The notes under the pieces are model-generated. The model saw nothing but the letters and a program-made list of their open reading frames with translations, was not told the DNA's origin and did no database searches. Positions 34,499 to 46,090 of a stretch of DNA of 57,792 nt are shown here, in pieces. Origin of the DNA: Tieghemiomyces parasiticus (lineage: Eukaryota > Kickxellomycota > Dimargaritomycetes > Dimargaritales > Dimargaritaceae); NCBI GenBank assembly GCA_027575765.1, contig JANBPT010000198.1:1-57792 (forward strand). Direction: 5' to 3'. The position numbers and the translations under genes were made by a program. Within the stretch, counting starts at the first letter, position 1. The number at the start of each line of letters is the position of its first letter.

Positions 34499-34888
34499 TT
34501 AGAAGGTTGAAAGGCGGGCTCGCATAAAAAAATAGATTTCTTCCGGCTCGTAATAGTAAAAGCGCTTCGCAAAGCCTGATGCATTAATATTCCACAGGCC
34601 CACGGCGTCATCTGGTTTCCATCGAATGTCGGTTCTGCCGATGGCTTGCCACTTAGAGGAAACGCCAGACCAATTGCACCTAATTTGGAACCGGCAGGTC
34701 TCCTGCGGGGTTGGTCCTTTTCGTGGCGGTTGGCGGGGCAGCGTGCTGATGAGTGGCTTGATCGTTAGATGGCTCAAGGGTCGATTATTAATAGGGAGAT
34801 TGGGCTCGTAGTACGCGGCAGCGCTGGGAAGGGGTGCGAAAGGTGACGGAATGCTGGCGGTGGTCAGTGACAGGACGTTGGGGACCAA
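34499..34888 (-). CDS. Hypothetical 129-residue protein, doubtful
   Basis: An ATG-initiated frame preceded by a run of eleven T on its own strand. The N-terminal 65 residues are Pro/Ser/Leu-rich; the second half is richer in aromatic and charged residues (CNWSGVSSKWQAIGRTDI, YYYEPEEIYFFMRARL). No family is recognised. Codon use is less GC-rich than the confirmed genes, and it stands alone in a long spacer, so it may be a chance frame, a lineage-specific protein or part of a transposon remnant. Confidence 0.2.
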   Translation of the reverse strand: MVPNVLSLTTASIPSPFAPLPSAAAYYEPNLPINNRPLSHLTIKPLISTLPRQPPRKGPTPQETCRFQIRCNWSGVSSKWQAIGRTDIRWKPDDAVGLWNINASGFAKRFYYYEPEEIYFFMRARLSTF

Positions 34889-36379
34889 AAAAAAAAAGGT
34901 AGGGGTACCCCTTTAGGAACGCTTTGTTTGAGCGAATGGGTCTAACGAATCAGGGGAACCCTAACTGCTTTGCATTTCAGAGGGGGGGGGTAGGTTTCTC
35001 TCTTATCAGTCCACACCATCATTGTAGAACGTCTACTGGTCTAACATCGACTCCCAAAAGGGGGTTATAAGGCAATGCCTAGCCTCTTGTCCACCTCACG
35101 CCGTTCCGAGGCTATACCAGCGGTGCATTCGAGCCATGACTGAGCTTCGACATTATTGATTAATGACCGCAACGCTGATGACGATAAAACTATTAAACAA
35201 GCCTTAGGGACCAGTCTCTTGTATGCGAGGTATACCTTCCACTCTCCAAGCTTTTGGCCAAGTTTCTCTGAGAGCAGATGGCGGTATCGAATTTAACACC
35301 TTAGTGACCAAAGCTGAGTTTGAGGTGGGCACATTGCCCAAGGACCACCGGGTCGAAATCGAGGGACTTGGGGTGACGGTCCACCAGGCAGGATAACTCA
35401 GTGCTTCACTCTAGACATAACAATCTTTATTTTTATATATATGTATAGATATTGCTGATGACGTCCGGGCACGGTTTAAAGTGGGCAACTCGGACTAAAG
35501 TGCGTGCGCTTCGGCCTCTCCCTCGCCCAAACATACCATGCCAAGAAATGTTTTCACATCACTTTGATGTGGTGAGCTGGACTGGTGCATTGCATGAGAG
35601 GCCGCAATCTCACACCGTACGCCAAAGGCCATGCTATGATTGGAAAGGTTTACACTCCGCGCGTCAAAAGTGAAGCTGGGACCACGCGGGACACTTTCAC
35701 ATGGGCCACTCGACACAGTCTGTGATTTATTAATGAGGGAGGTGCCCAAAATCCACGAACCGCCGCTCGATACATACTATTGCCCAGTCGAGCAGCGTAG
35801 TAGCAAGTTGGAGAGTGCGGTCGCTTATTCCACGTTGCTTATCCCCCAACCTGCTGGAGTGCCCTAATCACCTGCGCCAACCAAGCCACCATACCTACGA
35901 GCTGCCTCAAAAGGAGATGGTATTAGATGCAAAGTGTAGGCAGACATGAACAGCTAACCGCAAGAGATTGGCGATTTTCATTCCTTATTGTAGGGTGTAA
36001 ATATCCCCAAAAACCTTGATTGATGACTGAATTTACTGCAAAGAATTAAGCCCCTCCCCCTTCACCCCTCCTACTCATTCTGGAGAGGTCGCTGATCCGG
36101 GGCAATCATTGATCGGCCGGAAGCGAGAAAAGTTGGGGGCGAATCCGAATCCATGCCTCACATCCAGGGAGGTAATAACAAACAAGGGATAACGAAGCCA
36201 CCTAGAAGTAAAACCCAACCATACAAGCCGCAGTACAGCTAGGGGATGGTGAGGGAAGGAGGCCAAAAGCCTACCGCCAAGCTACGGCTGGGCTACGGGT
36301 GACCTACCCGCCCTGTCCCTTTAGCCCGCATCTCACTCTCCCCCTTCCATTCTTATCAATATTACGTACAGGACTGACC

Positions 36380-39300
36380 TCACTCGTAGTGGATAGGGCA
36401 ATGGCCCGACCGACGCAACCAAGTGTCAATACAGGTACGGTGGTAAGTACACAGGCAATTGAGACGAGCGACGACCTGGCCAGGTTCGAACTCTTCAAAG
36501 CAAATGAGGCACTCCTGGCCAACGAGGGTATTGGCCGAGGTAGTTTGCGGGGCCGGGGGCATGTTGATGGCCGCCGGAGTAGGTAGCTGATCGGTACCGG
36601 GCACAACCGTAGGTTCTACCGCCGACAGGGGACGTTCCATGCCGGGAGTCGGTGGGGCGGAAGGGGCCGCTGAGTCTGTGCTAGTGTGGGCACCACTGCC
36701 ACCGTCGCTAGCGCCACCAGGCTCCTCTAGGCGATACGCCAGGTAACGAACCACAGGTTGCACGGGGGGCGAGGTGGACTCCAGACAGTCCTGGACGTGC
36801 CGTTCCTGGATGGCCTTGTGAGGGCTAACCCGATCTAGGCGGATTCCGCACACGGGGCACTCGTGCATCAGGCTTGAGTCGCTCGCGTTGTGTGGGGTCG
36901 CCTGGTATAAGGACCGGCGGGACCGATGCCCCCCCGACCGTGAGTGACGACGCCGCTGCCGGTGCTCCGGTGGCGGCGGAGAAGAATGGTGGTGTCCGTG
37001 GGGTGATGAGTAGGTGGGCACGCTTCCGGAGGAGAAGGCGCGCTCCATCGGCCCGGCCGACGACGGTGAGCCCGTCAAAAAGGCCAGGAGCGAAGACGGG
37101 CCGGGAGATCTCAAACTGCCATTATTCCCCGCCGGTCTGAACTCTCCCGCCGCAGGATAGCTAGTCATCGTGGCGGGCAAGCCGGCCAGTGAAATGGGTA
37201 AAGCAGGCCCTAGGACGTTGTACATGGCCGCGGTATCCGACGTGATAGATGGAGGCCACAGGCCTGGCCCCACGAGCTGGTAGAGTGGTGCCTGGTGGAG
37301 ATCGTCTTGGCAGCGGTCGCACACGCGGCTCAGAGTGTACGCCTCCGGTGGGAATACTAGGGGTGACGGGGCCGGGGAGTACGGAGGCGGCCGCTCGGTC
37401 GTACTCGGTAGGGACTCGCCTCCCTGCGACGGCGTCACGATGGCTGGTGGAGGTGGGGGGATGGAGTCGGCAACAGTGTCGGCGGTTACGGCAGGAGCTA
37501 CCGAGCTATCGGAGGTGGCACAATCATTGCCCCCAGCGGAAGAGGCCGGGCCGACCGAGTGGCGGGGTTGGTGGTCCGACACCGGCATCTCAGCACCGGA
37601 TGGTGTGTTACGAGGCTCCCACCACTCGGGTCGTACTAGCCAGTTGTTAGTGGCCGAGCACGGATCGCACACCACTAGACCGCAGCGGCGGCAGTGGTGG
37701 CGGCGGAAGAAGAAAGAGAACCGGCGGTCACACAGGCGACAGCTGACGGCCGCCGCGTCGGGTTCCCAGGCGTGCTCCGGGAGGCAGTAACGCGACAGGG
37801 CCTGGCGGGCGTCGGTACCCCCCGACGTACCCATCGGGGGTGCGTAGCCAGCGGGCCCAGGGATCGTCTGGACCGCTAGCGCGGACTGAGCCGCAGGGTT
37901 CGGTGTTGTGGCAGAGGTCACATTCAACTCGGGGGTGGCGTCAGGCGAGGCCAAAAACTCCCCGATAGTCAGGTCGTGTAGTCCCTGCGTTATTTCTGGC
38001 TCGGTCTCAGTCGTGGGCGCCGCTTCGGGGGCTGATCGTTGCAGGGCCATCTCGATCCGGCGGAACTGCTGATCCGTACGGCCACCACAGGGGGTGGGGG
38101 CATCGGTGTTGTAGCTCTGCAAGCGGTGCCAGGCCGCGAGTCGATAGGAGTTCTCAATGGTGGCTGGACGCCCAAGGCCTTCTTCCCCGCACGCCGTGTC
38201 GGTGGTCCAGCAGCCGTCACAAGCGCCGTGGTTTGCTCTAGCCGGCAATCCCTGGTGTTGTACGGGATTGCTGATCAGGTGGGGTTCAATTAAGCGGCGC
38301 AGGGTGCGAAGACTCGCATCGCCTGCAATTCGCCGTGGCGTGGAGTGACCGCTAGACAGCTGGCTGTGGTCGGTCTCACCGTGGCCCTTAATACCGGTAC
38401 CGGGGGGTACCGCCGACGCGGAGCGAGAGCCTTCACCGCCAAAGGACGAGCGTAGAGGGGCCAGGGCAGCGACCGCGGCTTCCGGAAACTCGTCGACCAC
38501 GAGGGACTCGTTGAGGGCACCCTGAATCCCGTCGGCCAGGGCCTGTTCGGACCGTGACAGGCGGTGACGGAGGTCGTTGGCGTAGGCACGATACTCTCCA
38601 AGGATTTGGGCGGCCAAGCGGCGCCGGGGCTCGGTGGTATCCTGGGAGATCCCACGCTCCAGGACGGTGATGCTGGCCTGAAGAGTGTGTAGGGTGTCCT
38701 GAAGCACGTCAGCGGACTGTGGACCGTCGGGCTGGGCGCGGGAGAGGGCCCGCAACTGGGAGAGCGACTGAGTCGAAAGGCGCCGGCCGATGGGCAAACC
38801 GCTGCCCAGCGTCAGCGGCAGCTCTTCCGAACCCTGCCGGTCCCGCCAGGGTGCCTGGGTGGTGTGCGACCGTCGCAGAGGCGCTGGATTCGGGTAGCGT
38901 GCGCCGAAAGGGGGCTCCAAATCCACCCCACTATCATCGGAGTGAGAGTAGTCGGGCCGCTTACCCTTGTCGTCACGCGGCGGAGGCGGTGACTGTGACG
39001 TCGGACCGCGGTGAGGGCCGGGCACTGTTTCCGCCGGGTGTTCGGAAATACCGGATAGGAGTAACTCGGTGCCCAGCGAGGTCCGCCGCGCAGTCGAGCT
39101 CAGTGCCGGATTTAGGCTCTGGCTGCGATGGAAGGGCGGCGGCCGCGGGACAAGGGCCGGTGAGGTAGCCCGCGGGGAGGTGACCGAACCCGGCGGGGAC
39201 TGGAGGAGGGCCTGGGCGCGAGCGATATAGTCGAGGTTTAACTGGGTACTCGATGAGCGCCGGCTGGAGCTGCCTGAGGCCGGAGCGAGACCGAAGTGTG

Positions 39301-41482
39301 GGCTGGACACGGGACTATGGAGAGAATAGTTGGTCAGGCGCTGGGAGGGGCCACTGGGTGAGCTGCCCGCCGGGGCAGACCCGCCGTTTCCCCTATTACT
39401 AGTACTGTCGCCGCCAGGCGAACCGTAGAATCCCGTCCAGCCGCCATTGGCGCCGCCTCCGTTGGTCGCGCCCTCATGATGCGTGTGCGGGGTGGCCAGC
39501 ATCTGTGCTAGATCAACTTTCCGCTTCATGACACGGACCCAGCGTCGGCGCCGCACCCAGCTGTTATTGGTGACCGGGGGCAGGATGGTGCCTTCAGGTA
39601 GGGTCCAGGGGAAGGCCTGGCGGGCGACGGACGAGTCGACGAGATCTGTAGGCGGTAAGGCATTCAGAAGGACGGCCTTGGGTTCGGGGATCCAGTAGGC
39701 GTCAGGCAGATAGAAAGCTCGAGCGTACTGCCACCCGTCGTCCGGGTTGACCTGCGGATGAGTCGTATCCAACGACCAGTCAGTGAGCCAGAACCAGTCC
39801 GATGTGGTTTCATGGGCCGGGTAGGCACCATTAGTGGCATCACCATCCGTCTCCGCGAGGAACGGACGGCGAAGGTCACCGCCTAGGACTAGTGGATGCG
39901 GGGAAGTCCCCGGCAGGAGGAGAGTGGGAGGCAGGCGAACGTAGGCCCGGTTGCAGGGCGTGCCATCGGCCAAGGCTGCGGGTGCTACGTACGGGTCGGT
40001 CCGATGGAGCTGCTCGACGGTGAATTTCGGGTTACCGAAGGGGCGGCGCAGCAACGTCCCAAACGATGAGGAGGTGCCCGAGCGTTGGTGTTCGAAAAGC
40101 TGGACGACCACGGTGTGATGGTAGACTAGCAGATCATGTAGCTGGCCCGGGGCACAGTAGGCCAAGTAGAGGTCGGCGGCACGGCTAGGTAAGGCCGGAG
40201 GCACTGTTGTGTCAGCTGGTGAAAGTGGCGAGCTGGACGTAGCAGGGCGCGGCGAAACGGAGCCGCCGCTCGCCCGTATGCGCTGACGCCACTGGCGTTC
40301 GGTGGCCGCCAGAATATCACAGAGGTAGGTGCTGCCGCCAGGGCCAGTGACGGTGGCGGCGGCCACGTCGTAGGCACTCTCCCCGGCGTGGCTCTGGATG
40401 AGCGGGTTTGCCTGGGCCCGGAAGAGGAGGTACTTCACTGCCAAAATATGCCCAAGTGCGGCAGCGTTCATCAGCGGGGTGTAGCCCTGGTGGTTCTGGG
40501 CGTCGACGGCCACACCCGGGGCTTTTTCTAATAGCCAACGCACCAGTTTGACGTGACCACGGCTGCTGGCGTTGTGCAGGGCCGTCCATCCGTCCTTATC
40601 GGTGTGCCGCGCGTTGGCGCCGCGCTGTAGCAAAAACTTGGCCACCGCGAGCTGGCCCTGGTAGGCCGCCTTGAGGAGCGCCGTTTCGTTCTCGCGGTCG
40701 CATTGGTCGACAGGGGCCCGTGCAACGTCCACCAACCACTGCACCACTTCCAGATGACCTCGTTTGGCGGCGTAGTGCAAGGCGGTCATGCCCGTGGACG
40801 GCATGGCTGAATCTGCTGCGACCTCCTCCTCAACCACGGCCACAGTAGAAGCGGCAGTGCCGGTCGCACCGGACAGCACACCTGTGGTCGACGTAGGCAG
40901 GCTGTCGGCCGGTTCCGCTGGGGAAGACTTGGCATAGTCCTGGCTGCCTTCGGTTTGGGCTTTGCGACGGGCAGCGGCCGCGTGGGCAAGGCATTCCTGC
41001 ACTGCAGCCAGGTCTCCGGTCTCGGCGACCTGGCACAGCCGGGTGACGGTAGGCACGAAACGCTGGGCGGCCAAAGTGTCGGTATCAGCTTCAGCCAGTC
41101 GCGGTGTACCCCGTGCGGCAATCACGGCCAGCGGACGGAGTCGAGCCGGTGTCGGAATGGGAGTTGGGAATAGGTCACGGCCAACCCCGTCGGCGGGTCC
41201 CAAGGAGTGCTGAGAGTTCGGTAAGTTTAGAGTTGGAGTGGCTGTATCGCCCGCGCTGGACTGTTCCGCGGTCACGGCGGTCTGGGTGGCGGATGGCTGG
41301 TGCGGGGATCGGGGAAGCCCCAGCGAAGGGAGGTGGAGGCGGGCGTTGTGGGTATCGCCGTAGAAGGCGTGTACCTGGCCCGGTACCGGAGGTGCAATAA
41401 GAGCCGGTAGAGAAGTCAAAAGCTGGCGCTGCTCGGCAGTCATTTCAGGGAAGGCCCCGACAGAGAAGGCCGTGGTGGTCAT
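36380..41482 (-). CDS. Ankyrin-DysF-FYVE-zinc finger-RING protein, predicted PI3P-directed ubiquitin ligase
   Basis: A single exon of 1700 residues. In order: four to five ankyrin repeats (~228-375; GMTALHYAAKRGHLEVVQWL, DGWTALHNASSRGHVKLVRWL); a DysF (dysferlin/peroxin-type) domain (~455-650; VVQLFEHQR, DGWQYARAF, WVRRRRWVRVMKRK); a long Ser/Pro/Arg-rich region; a FYVE finger from ~1230 (AWEPD, FRRHHCRRCG, RVCDRCQDD) interrupted by a ~110-residue Pro/Ser insert that holds PPPY; a C2HC-type finger (~1537-1565; HECPVCGIRLD then ERHVQDCLE); and a C-terminal RING (~1655-1700; CLICFEEFEPG, CLCTYHRTCIDTW, ending CPIHYE). FYVE fingers bind PI3P on endosomes; RING fingers recruit E2 enzymes. The zinc finger plus RING ending in CPxH resembles ZNRF1/2. 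So an endosome or vacuole-membrane E3 is the likely role, by inference. Substrate unknown. Confidence 0.92.
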   Translation of the reverse strand: MTTTAFSVGAFPEMTAEQRQLLTSLPALIAPPVPGQVHAFYGDTHNARLHLPSLGLPRSPHQPSATQTAVTAEQSSAGDTATPTLNLPNSQHSLGPADGVGRDLFPTPIPTPARLRPLAVIAARGTPRLAEADTDTLAAQRFVPTVTRLCQVAETGDLAAVQECLAHAAAARRKAQTEGSQDYAKSSPAEPADSLPTSTTGVLSGATGTAASTVAVVEEEVAADSAMPSTGMTALHYAAKRGHLEVVQWLVDVARAPVDQCDRENETALLKAAYQGQLAVAKFLLQRGANARHTDKDGWTALHNASSRGHVKLVRWLLEKAPGVAVDAQNHQGYTPLMNAAALGHILAVKYLLFRAQANPLIQSHAGESAYDVAAATVTGPGGSTYLCDILAATERQWRQRIRASGGSVSPRPATSSSPLSPADTTVPPALPSRAADLYLAYCAPGQLHDLLVYHHTVVVQLFEHQRSGTSSSFGTLLRRPFGNPKFTVEQLHRTDPYVAPAALADGTPCNRAYVRLPPTLLLPGTSPHPLVLGGDLRRPFLAETDGDATNGAYPAHETTSDWFWLTDWSLDTTHPQVNPDDGWQYARAFYLPDAYWIPEPKAVLLNALPPTDLVDSSVARQAFPWTLPEGTILPPVTNNSWVRRRRWVRVMKRKVDLAQMLATPHTHHEGATNGGGANGGWTGFYGSPGGDSTSNRGNGGSAPAGSSPSGPSQRLTNYSLHSPVSSPHFGLAPASGSSSRRSSSTQLNLDYIARAQALLQSPPGSVTSPRATSPALVPRPPPFHRSQSLNPALSSTARRTSLGTELLLSGISEHPAETVPGPHRGPTSQSPPPPRDDKGKRPDYSHSDDSGVDLEPPFGARYPNPAPLRRSHTTQAPWRDRQGSEELPLTLGSGLPIGRRLSTQSLSQLRALSRAQPDGPQSADVLQDTLHTLQASITVLERGISQDTTEPRRRLAAQILGEYRAYANDLRHRLSRSEQALADGIQGALNESLVVDEFPEAAVAALAPLRSSFGGEGSRSASAVPPGTGIKGHGETDHSQLSSGHSTPRRIAGDASLRTLRRLIEPHLISNPVQHQGLPARANHGACDGCWTTDTACGEEGLGRPATIENSYRLAAWHRLQSYNTDAPTPCGGRTDQQFRRIEMALQRSAPEAAPTTETEPEITQGLHDLTIGEFLASPDATPELNVTSATTPNPAAQSALAVQTIPGPAGYAPPMGTSGGTDARQALSRYCLPEHAWEPDAAAVSCRLCDRRFSFFFRRHHCRRCGLVVCDPCSATNNWLVRPEWWEPRNTPSGAEMPVSDHQPRHSVGPASSAGGNDCATSDSSVAPAVTADTVADSIPPPPPAIVTPSQGGESLPSTTERPPPYSPAPSPLVFPPEAYTLSRVCDRCQDDLHQAPLYQLVGPGLWPPSITSDTAAMYNVLGPALPISLAGLPATMTSYPAAGEFRPAGNNGSLRSPGPSSLLAFLTGSPSSAGPMERAFSSGSVPTYSSPHGHHHSSPPPPEHRQRRRHSRSGGHRSRRSLYQATPHNASDSSLMHECPVCGIRLDRVSPHKAIQERHVQDCLESTSPPVQPVVRYLAYRLEEPGGASDGGSGAHTSTDSAAPSAPPTPGMERPLSAVEPTVVPGTDQLPTPAAINMPPAPQTTSANTLVGQECLICFEEFEPGQVVARLNCLCTYHRTCIDTWLRRSGHCPIHYE

Positions 41483-43544
41483 GCCTAAAATAATGGTTAA
41501 TATACGTCCGAAATGGGCTACTGGTTAATAATGCAAATGGAGCAGAGTTACTGGATAAGGGTCTGGGGAGGAGAAGGGTTTAATGTATGTTGGGCGACGA
41601 TGCAAGTGGTGGAGGATAAGTGGCCAGGTGAAGGCCTACAGTGGAAGATAAGCGCACCAAACTTGTATGTGAGTAAAAATGACCAGAGTCAGAACGGGCA
41701 AGGTGATGAGGGGGGTTGGTCCGGGGACCGGGTGAGGGGCTGAATTGCGTGAGCGGGGTAGGGTGAGGGGAGGGAATACGATTGACTTTGTAACCCGACG
41801 GTTGGCAGGATAGTTGACACCGCCTGTTCAGGGGTGAGGACAGTCCGTGGTGCGAGCGTTTAACGCCGGGTCACCTGCGTCAGGGTGGGAGTAGCCCTCC
41901 CCCCCCTTATAAGTCAAGCGGCAAGTGTTGGGCTAGAGGCGGATGACTAACCGGGTGTGAGGGACTGGGTTGACCGTCTCAGCCTTTCTCTCTGCGCCAG
42001 GCTCAACGTTAACCTAGCCCCTACACGGGTCATTTACCAAAATATCGACTCCGGCGCTGCTTTATTCCTTACTCCCCCGTCTCCTGGCTATCGTGCCTGC
42101 AATAATTAGAGGGCTACTAACTTGCCACTCATGAAGCAAAGCAGCACGGCCAGATCTTGCGGTTAACCAATACGCGTGCCAACTACCTTGCAATGTGCCT
42201 ACCATGTCCAGACGCCCGCGCGCCGATCCATACCAGTACTGTTAGTAACATTAGGTAAAAAATAAAGCGAAGGAAATGTATGTTTCGAGGCCGGGAACCT
42301 TGAGCCTGTCAATGCTTCCTAGTACCACCTCGGGCGCTCAAGCAACTAGTATAACCCAATCTAAGCCCGGTTCATACCTCACAGGATTGTATGCAATCTT
42401 ATGTATCCACCTTATCCATTTCTGCAGCCGCAATCCATATCCAGTCCATATTTCCACGGGCTGTGAACGGACATCTTCGGTTGCGTTCCCAGGCTCAAAC
42501 CACAGCTTCAATCGGGAGATTACATTACCCCACCAGATTATACAGTCCCTACCTATACCACTCTTTCTACGCGGCTAGCCTGTCTTCGTATGGATCACAA
42601 CTTTCTTGGTAACGACTCCGGGTTTGGCCACCTAGTTAATTTTGGTGAAAATGGCACGAACCATAACCTAGACCCTGTTAGAGGTAGTGCACCCGTTAGT
42701 CGGTAGGGAACTGGCCTCAGCCTGTCGCTACTATCTTGCGATCATGTACATCCCACAGCGCGACAGTTTGGTACTGCACCGTTCTATCAATTGCTGAGGC
42801 GACCACGTCCTCACTGCCGATCAATGCCATCAGCACCATACGAGGGGCCACTAAATTCCTGGTGGACTTGCACGTAGGCCAGGGGCAATCCACTGCGATT
42901 TTTTTGGTAATTGTAATGCGACCTGGGTCTATCTCTACAGCCTACCTACCGGCAAGGGCAACCTAATGTGACATTTAATAGGTGATCAGTATCACACCTA
43001 GCCCACAGACGTCGCCAAGGACCGTAGGTTTGGACACCATATGTATTACCCAGTGCGATCGGGTATACCCGAGCAACTGTAAACCGAGGCGCGCTTAAGT
43101 TACTATCAATCGCACTGTGAAATAAGGGCCCAGCTACAGGGTGCAGCCGTATATGACGGTGCACGGAAATTTGGCATGTCGCTTTACATGGCTTTACCTC
43201 AACAATGGGTATAGGAATAGTTCTGTGATAAACCAGGTCTACATTATCGTCTCAGTGGTTGTGTTGCCAGAAGTACAACCCTGGTACGCTTACCTGGCCC
43301 GTTGCGACTTCCAACTGTCCAGGACCGCCAAACAGAAGCTGAGCAGCCGGGCTCTGTTCACAGCAGAGGTGCCTTTGACCCTTTAGAAACCAGAGCCTTT
43401 CAGATTCTAAGTCAATGGCTACTTTCATATTTCGATGTTTGGCCAGCAAGGGCACGCCGAGTTGGCCAAAAGGATGGACATAATATTCAACAAACGTCTA
43501 CTAGTTAACAATTACCTAGTTCTCTCCTCGTCACTGGCATTGGA
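41483..43544. other. Spacer; no gene seen
   Basis: The left end (to about 41760) is purine-rich and is the likely promoter and leader of the ankyrin-FYVE-RING gene. The remainder, to the RAD3 stop at 43545, shows only short frames with no domain content on either strand. Confidence 0.45.
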
Positions 43545-46090
43545 TTAGGCCGCCGGACACTCTCCATTGCCCGTCGCCGCGACTGGGTTGCCCTGACCTG
43601 TTGCGGGCGCTACCGCTGTCGCCGAGATGGTCGTTGCGGTGGACGTGACGACGCCAGCTAAGGGCTGTGCGACAGGATTCTGCTGGTGCTGGACGATATC
43701 CTCGACGGTCCACAAGCTGGTGTGAATCTGATTCCCATCAAATGGCTGTGCCATTGTACGCAGAAACTTGCGTGTAATGCTGACGGCCATATCGGTGGAC
43801 AGGTTGAGGGTGGCGTCGGTCATGTAGGAGGCGATCCACTTGGGCAGCTTGTCGCGTTTATCCTTACGCGCGTACCGCTTGTCGGCAAACACCATGAGCC
43901 CATAGTCACTCTTGCCGCGGAGGACGCGCCCCACGCACTGGGCGGCATGACGCATCGCGTCGAACGTCAAAAAGTCATTCTCACGAATCTGGTACCTCTC
44001 GCGCAGGAATTCCAGGCGGGCTTTCAGGATTCGGCTCTCGGTGTACTGGTAGGGAATGCCAAACATGATGACGGCGCGTCCGTAGTTGTGGTCGAAATCG
44101 ATCCCTTCTGACACCTTACCGCGCGCCACCGAGAGTAGGATGGCACCACGGCCATTGTCGCACGCCAGCCGGTAATTTTCGAGCGCTAGACTGGTCTCGG
44201 CCGCGTCGGGCGTCTCCACAAAGATAAGTTTATGCTTCCACGCCGCCTTGAGCAGGCCCATCTCGTTCCACATGGCCACGATGGCCTCCATGTAGAGATA
44301 ACTGGGGAAGAAGGCTACCACGCCGTCCGGTACGGCCTTGGCGTATTCGACCAGCATGTTACCAAAGTTGCGCACCACCGCCCGGTCGTTGCGCACCTCA
44401 AACTTGGAACTTACCGCCACTTGGTCGCTCCCCTTGGTAATCACGAGCGGCAGGAAGCAGCTGCGAGTCAGGGTCATGGTGAAACTGGACTGAATCACCG
44501 GCTCGAATCGCAGCATCTTGGGATACATGGACAGTGGGGACAGGGTGCCAGACGTAATGACCACGCTCGAGAAGCGCTCGAATACGGGCTGGATGGCCAG
44601 CGACGCGTCCAAACAGGTGAAGTGCAGGATCGGGTTGGGTACCGTGGCCGCGTCGCTCTCGAACGGTTCTAAAATGAGCAGGAACCCTTTATCATAGGTA
44701 GCCACCAGAGTGGCGAAGGATGCCACGCGCTGCAGCGATGTGAGTTCCTCCAAGTCATTAAGCTCCAGGGTGCGGATGATCGAATTGAGCCGCTCGGCGC
44801 AAAAGCGCAATGGTTTACTATCGATGAAGGTAATGTCACGCAGGTGCTGAATGAAACTGACTGGTGTCTCGGCCACGACGTGCATGACCCGCAGCCGCGT
44901 CTTGAGATACTCAATGAATCGGCGTAAGAACGCGATGAAATGCTCGGCCTTACGGATGTTACCCGGAACTGCCTCGTTTAACACGTCTTCAGGAAGCACC
45001 GGGTTGGCCAGGACAGTGTTTTCGTCGCGGGCTTGGCTAGCCTCGCGGAGTCCCTCCACCAGGCGCGAATACTCGCTACGTAGGGCCTCAGAGTCCTTAT
45101 CCCGGGCGGCCCGGATGCGCTGCTCGAGGAGGTTAACGCTGCGCGTGCTAGCCTCTAAGGTGGGGCGCATCAGGTCGATACTGAGAGCCTCGATGCACAC
45201 GTTGTCAATATTGTGGGCCTCGTCAAACACCACGATCGATTCGCGTGATAGCTCCTTTGACACCAGGTCGGCTACCTTGGGGTCCAGCATGTAATGGTAG
45301 CTATAAATCACCACATTGGCGGCCCGGATCGCCCGCCGCGCTAGATAGTACGGGCAGTATGACTGTTCGCGGCCATAGGCTCGCAGATCGTCCAGTGTGT
45401 ACACGCCCGCTGGCAGGGGCAGGTCACCCGCCGCCTCCAGTCGCTCGTAGAAATCACACAGCTCAATATCTGGTTCGCCGCGCTGCGCTCGCCCGCGAAT
45501 CCACGACGCCGTCAGGTCCCGGCATTTAGCGTCCACCACCTTACCCTTCTTCTCTTTGCTCACTCGCGGATGCAGACACAGATTCCGCCGGGAGGTCAGT
45601 CCTAGACCCAGAAATTCGCAGGTTTCACCGACCTCCGCCCGGAACGCCATCAACCGCTTCAGCTCCGCCAGAGCCTTGTCGATCTCGGGAACGGTTCGTG
45701 AGCAGTACACCAGTTTCCGCTTCTCTGGATAAAACTGGCAGTGGAGGATGAAGTGGGTCGCGTTGTTCAGGTGACGGGCGATGAAAAGTTAGCCAAGCGG
45801 GGTGGGGTGGGTAGTTGGGCAAGGCGGAGGGACAGGCACCATAGGCCACGCATTATGCGCGCGCACATGACTGGTGTCCTTGCTGCAGCTGGTTAGAGCC
45901 CACTCACCTGTTGGTAGGATATGATAAGCGATAGAAGCGACACGGTCTTACCAGTCCCCGAGGGCATTTCGAGCATACAGTGGCCCCGGGCGTCAAGGCT
46001 CTTCTTAAGGTCCACCATATAGGCATACTGCTCAGGGTAGATGTAGTCGTAAGGAAAGATGACCGGCAGGTCATCGATAAAAAACTTCAT
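43545..46090 (-). CDS. RAD3: TFIIH 5'-3' DNA helicase Rad3/XPD
   Basis: Exons 46090-45908 and 45734-43545 join in phase 0 (CAACAG|gtgagt ... actgccag|TTTTAT) as [17 protein letters not shown], giving 790 residues (yeast 778, human 760). XPD is the TFIIH helicase that opens DNA in nucleotide excision repair and supports transcription initiation. Visible: start [14 protein letters not shown]; Walker [15 protein letters not shown] (~42-55); the four FeS-cluster cysteines in [23 protein letters not shown] and [14 protein letters not shown] in [11 protein letters not shown] (~231); motif [19 protein letters not shown]; motif [22 protein letters not shown]; motif [16 protein letters not shown]. The last ~45 residues are Ala/Thr-rich and poorly conserved, as in fungi. 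The ORF also opens at a TTG six bases upstream, but the ATG at 46090 matches the family start. All helicase motifs are intact. Confidence 0.98.

Larger units (their letters stand above)
32580..36379. other. Long spacer with G tracts and a GAG microsatellite; no firm gene
   Basis: A 3.8 kb stretch upstream of the transporter and downstream of the ankyrin-FYVE-RING gene. It contains G16 at 33041-33056, shorter G runs at about 33972-33980 and 34982-34989, and (GAG)8 at 33132-33155. One 129-codon frame is listed separately with low confidence; other frames look random. Confidence 0.45.
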
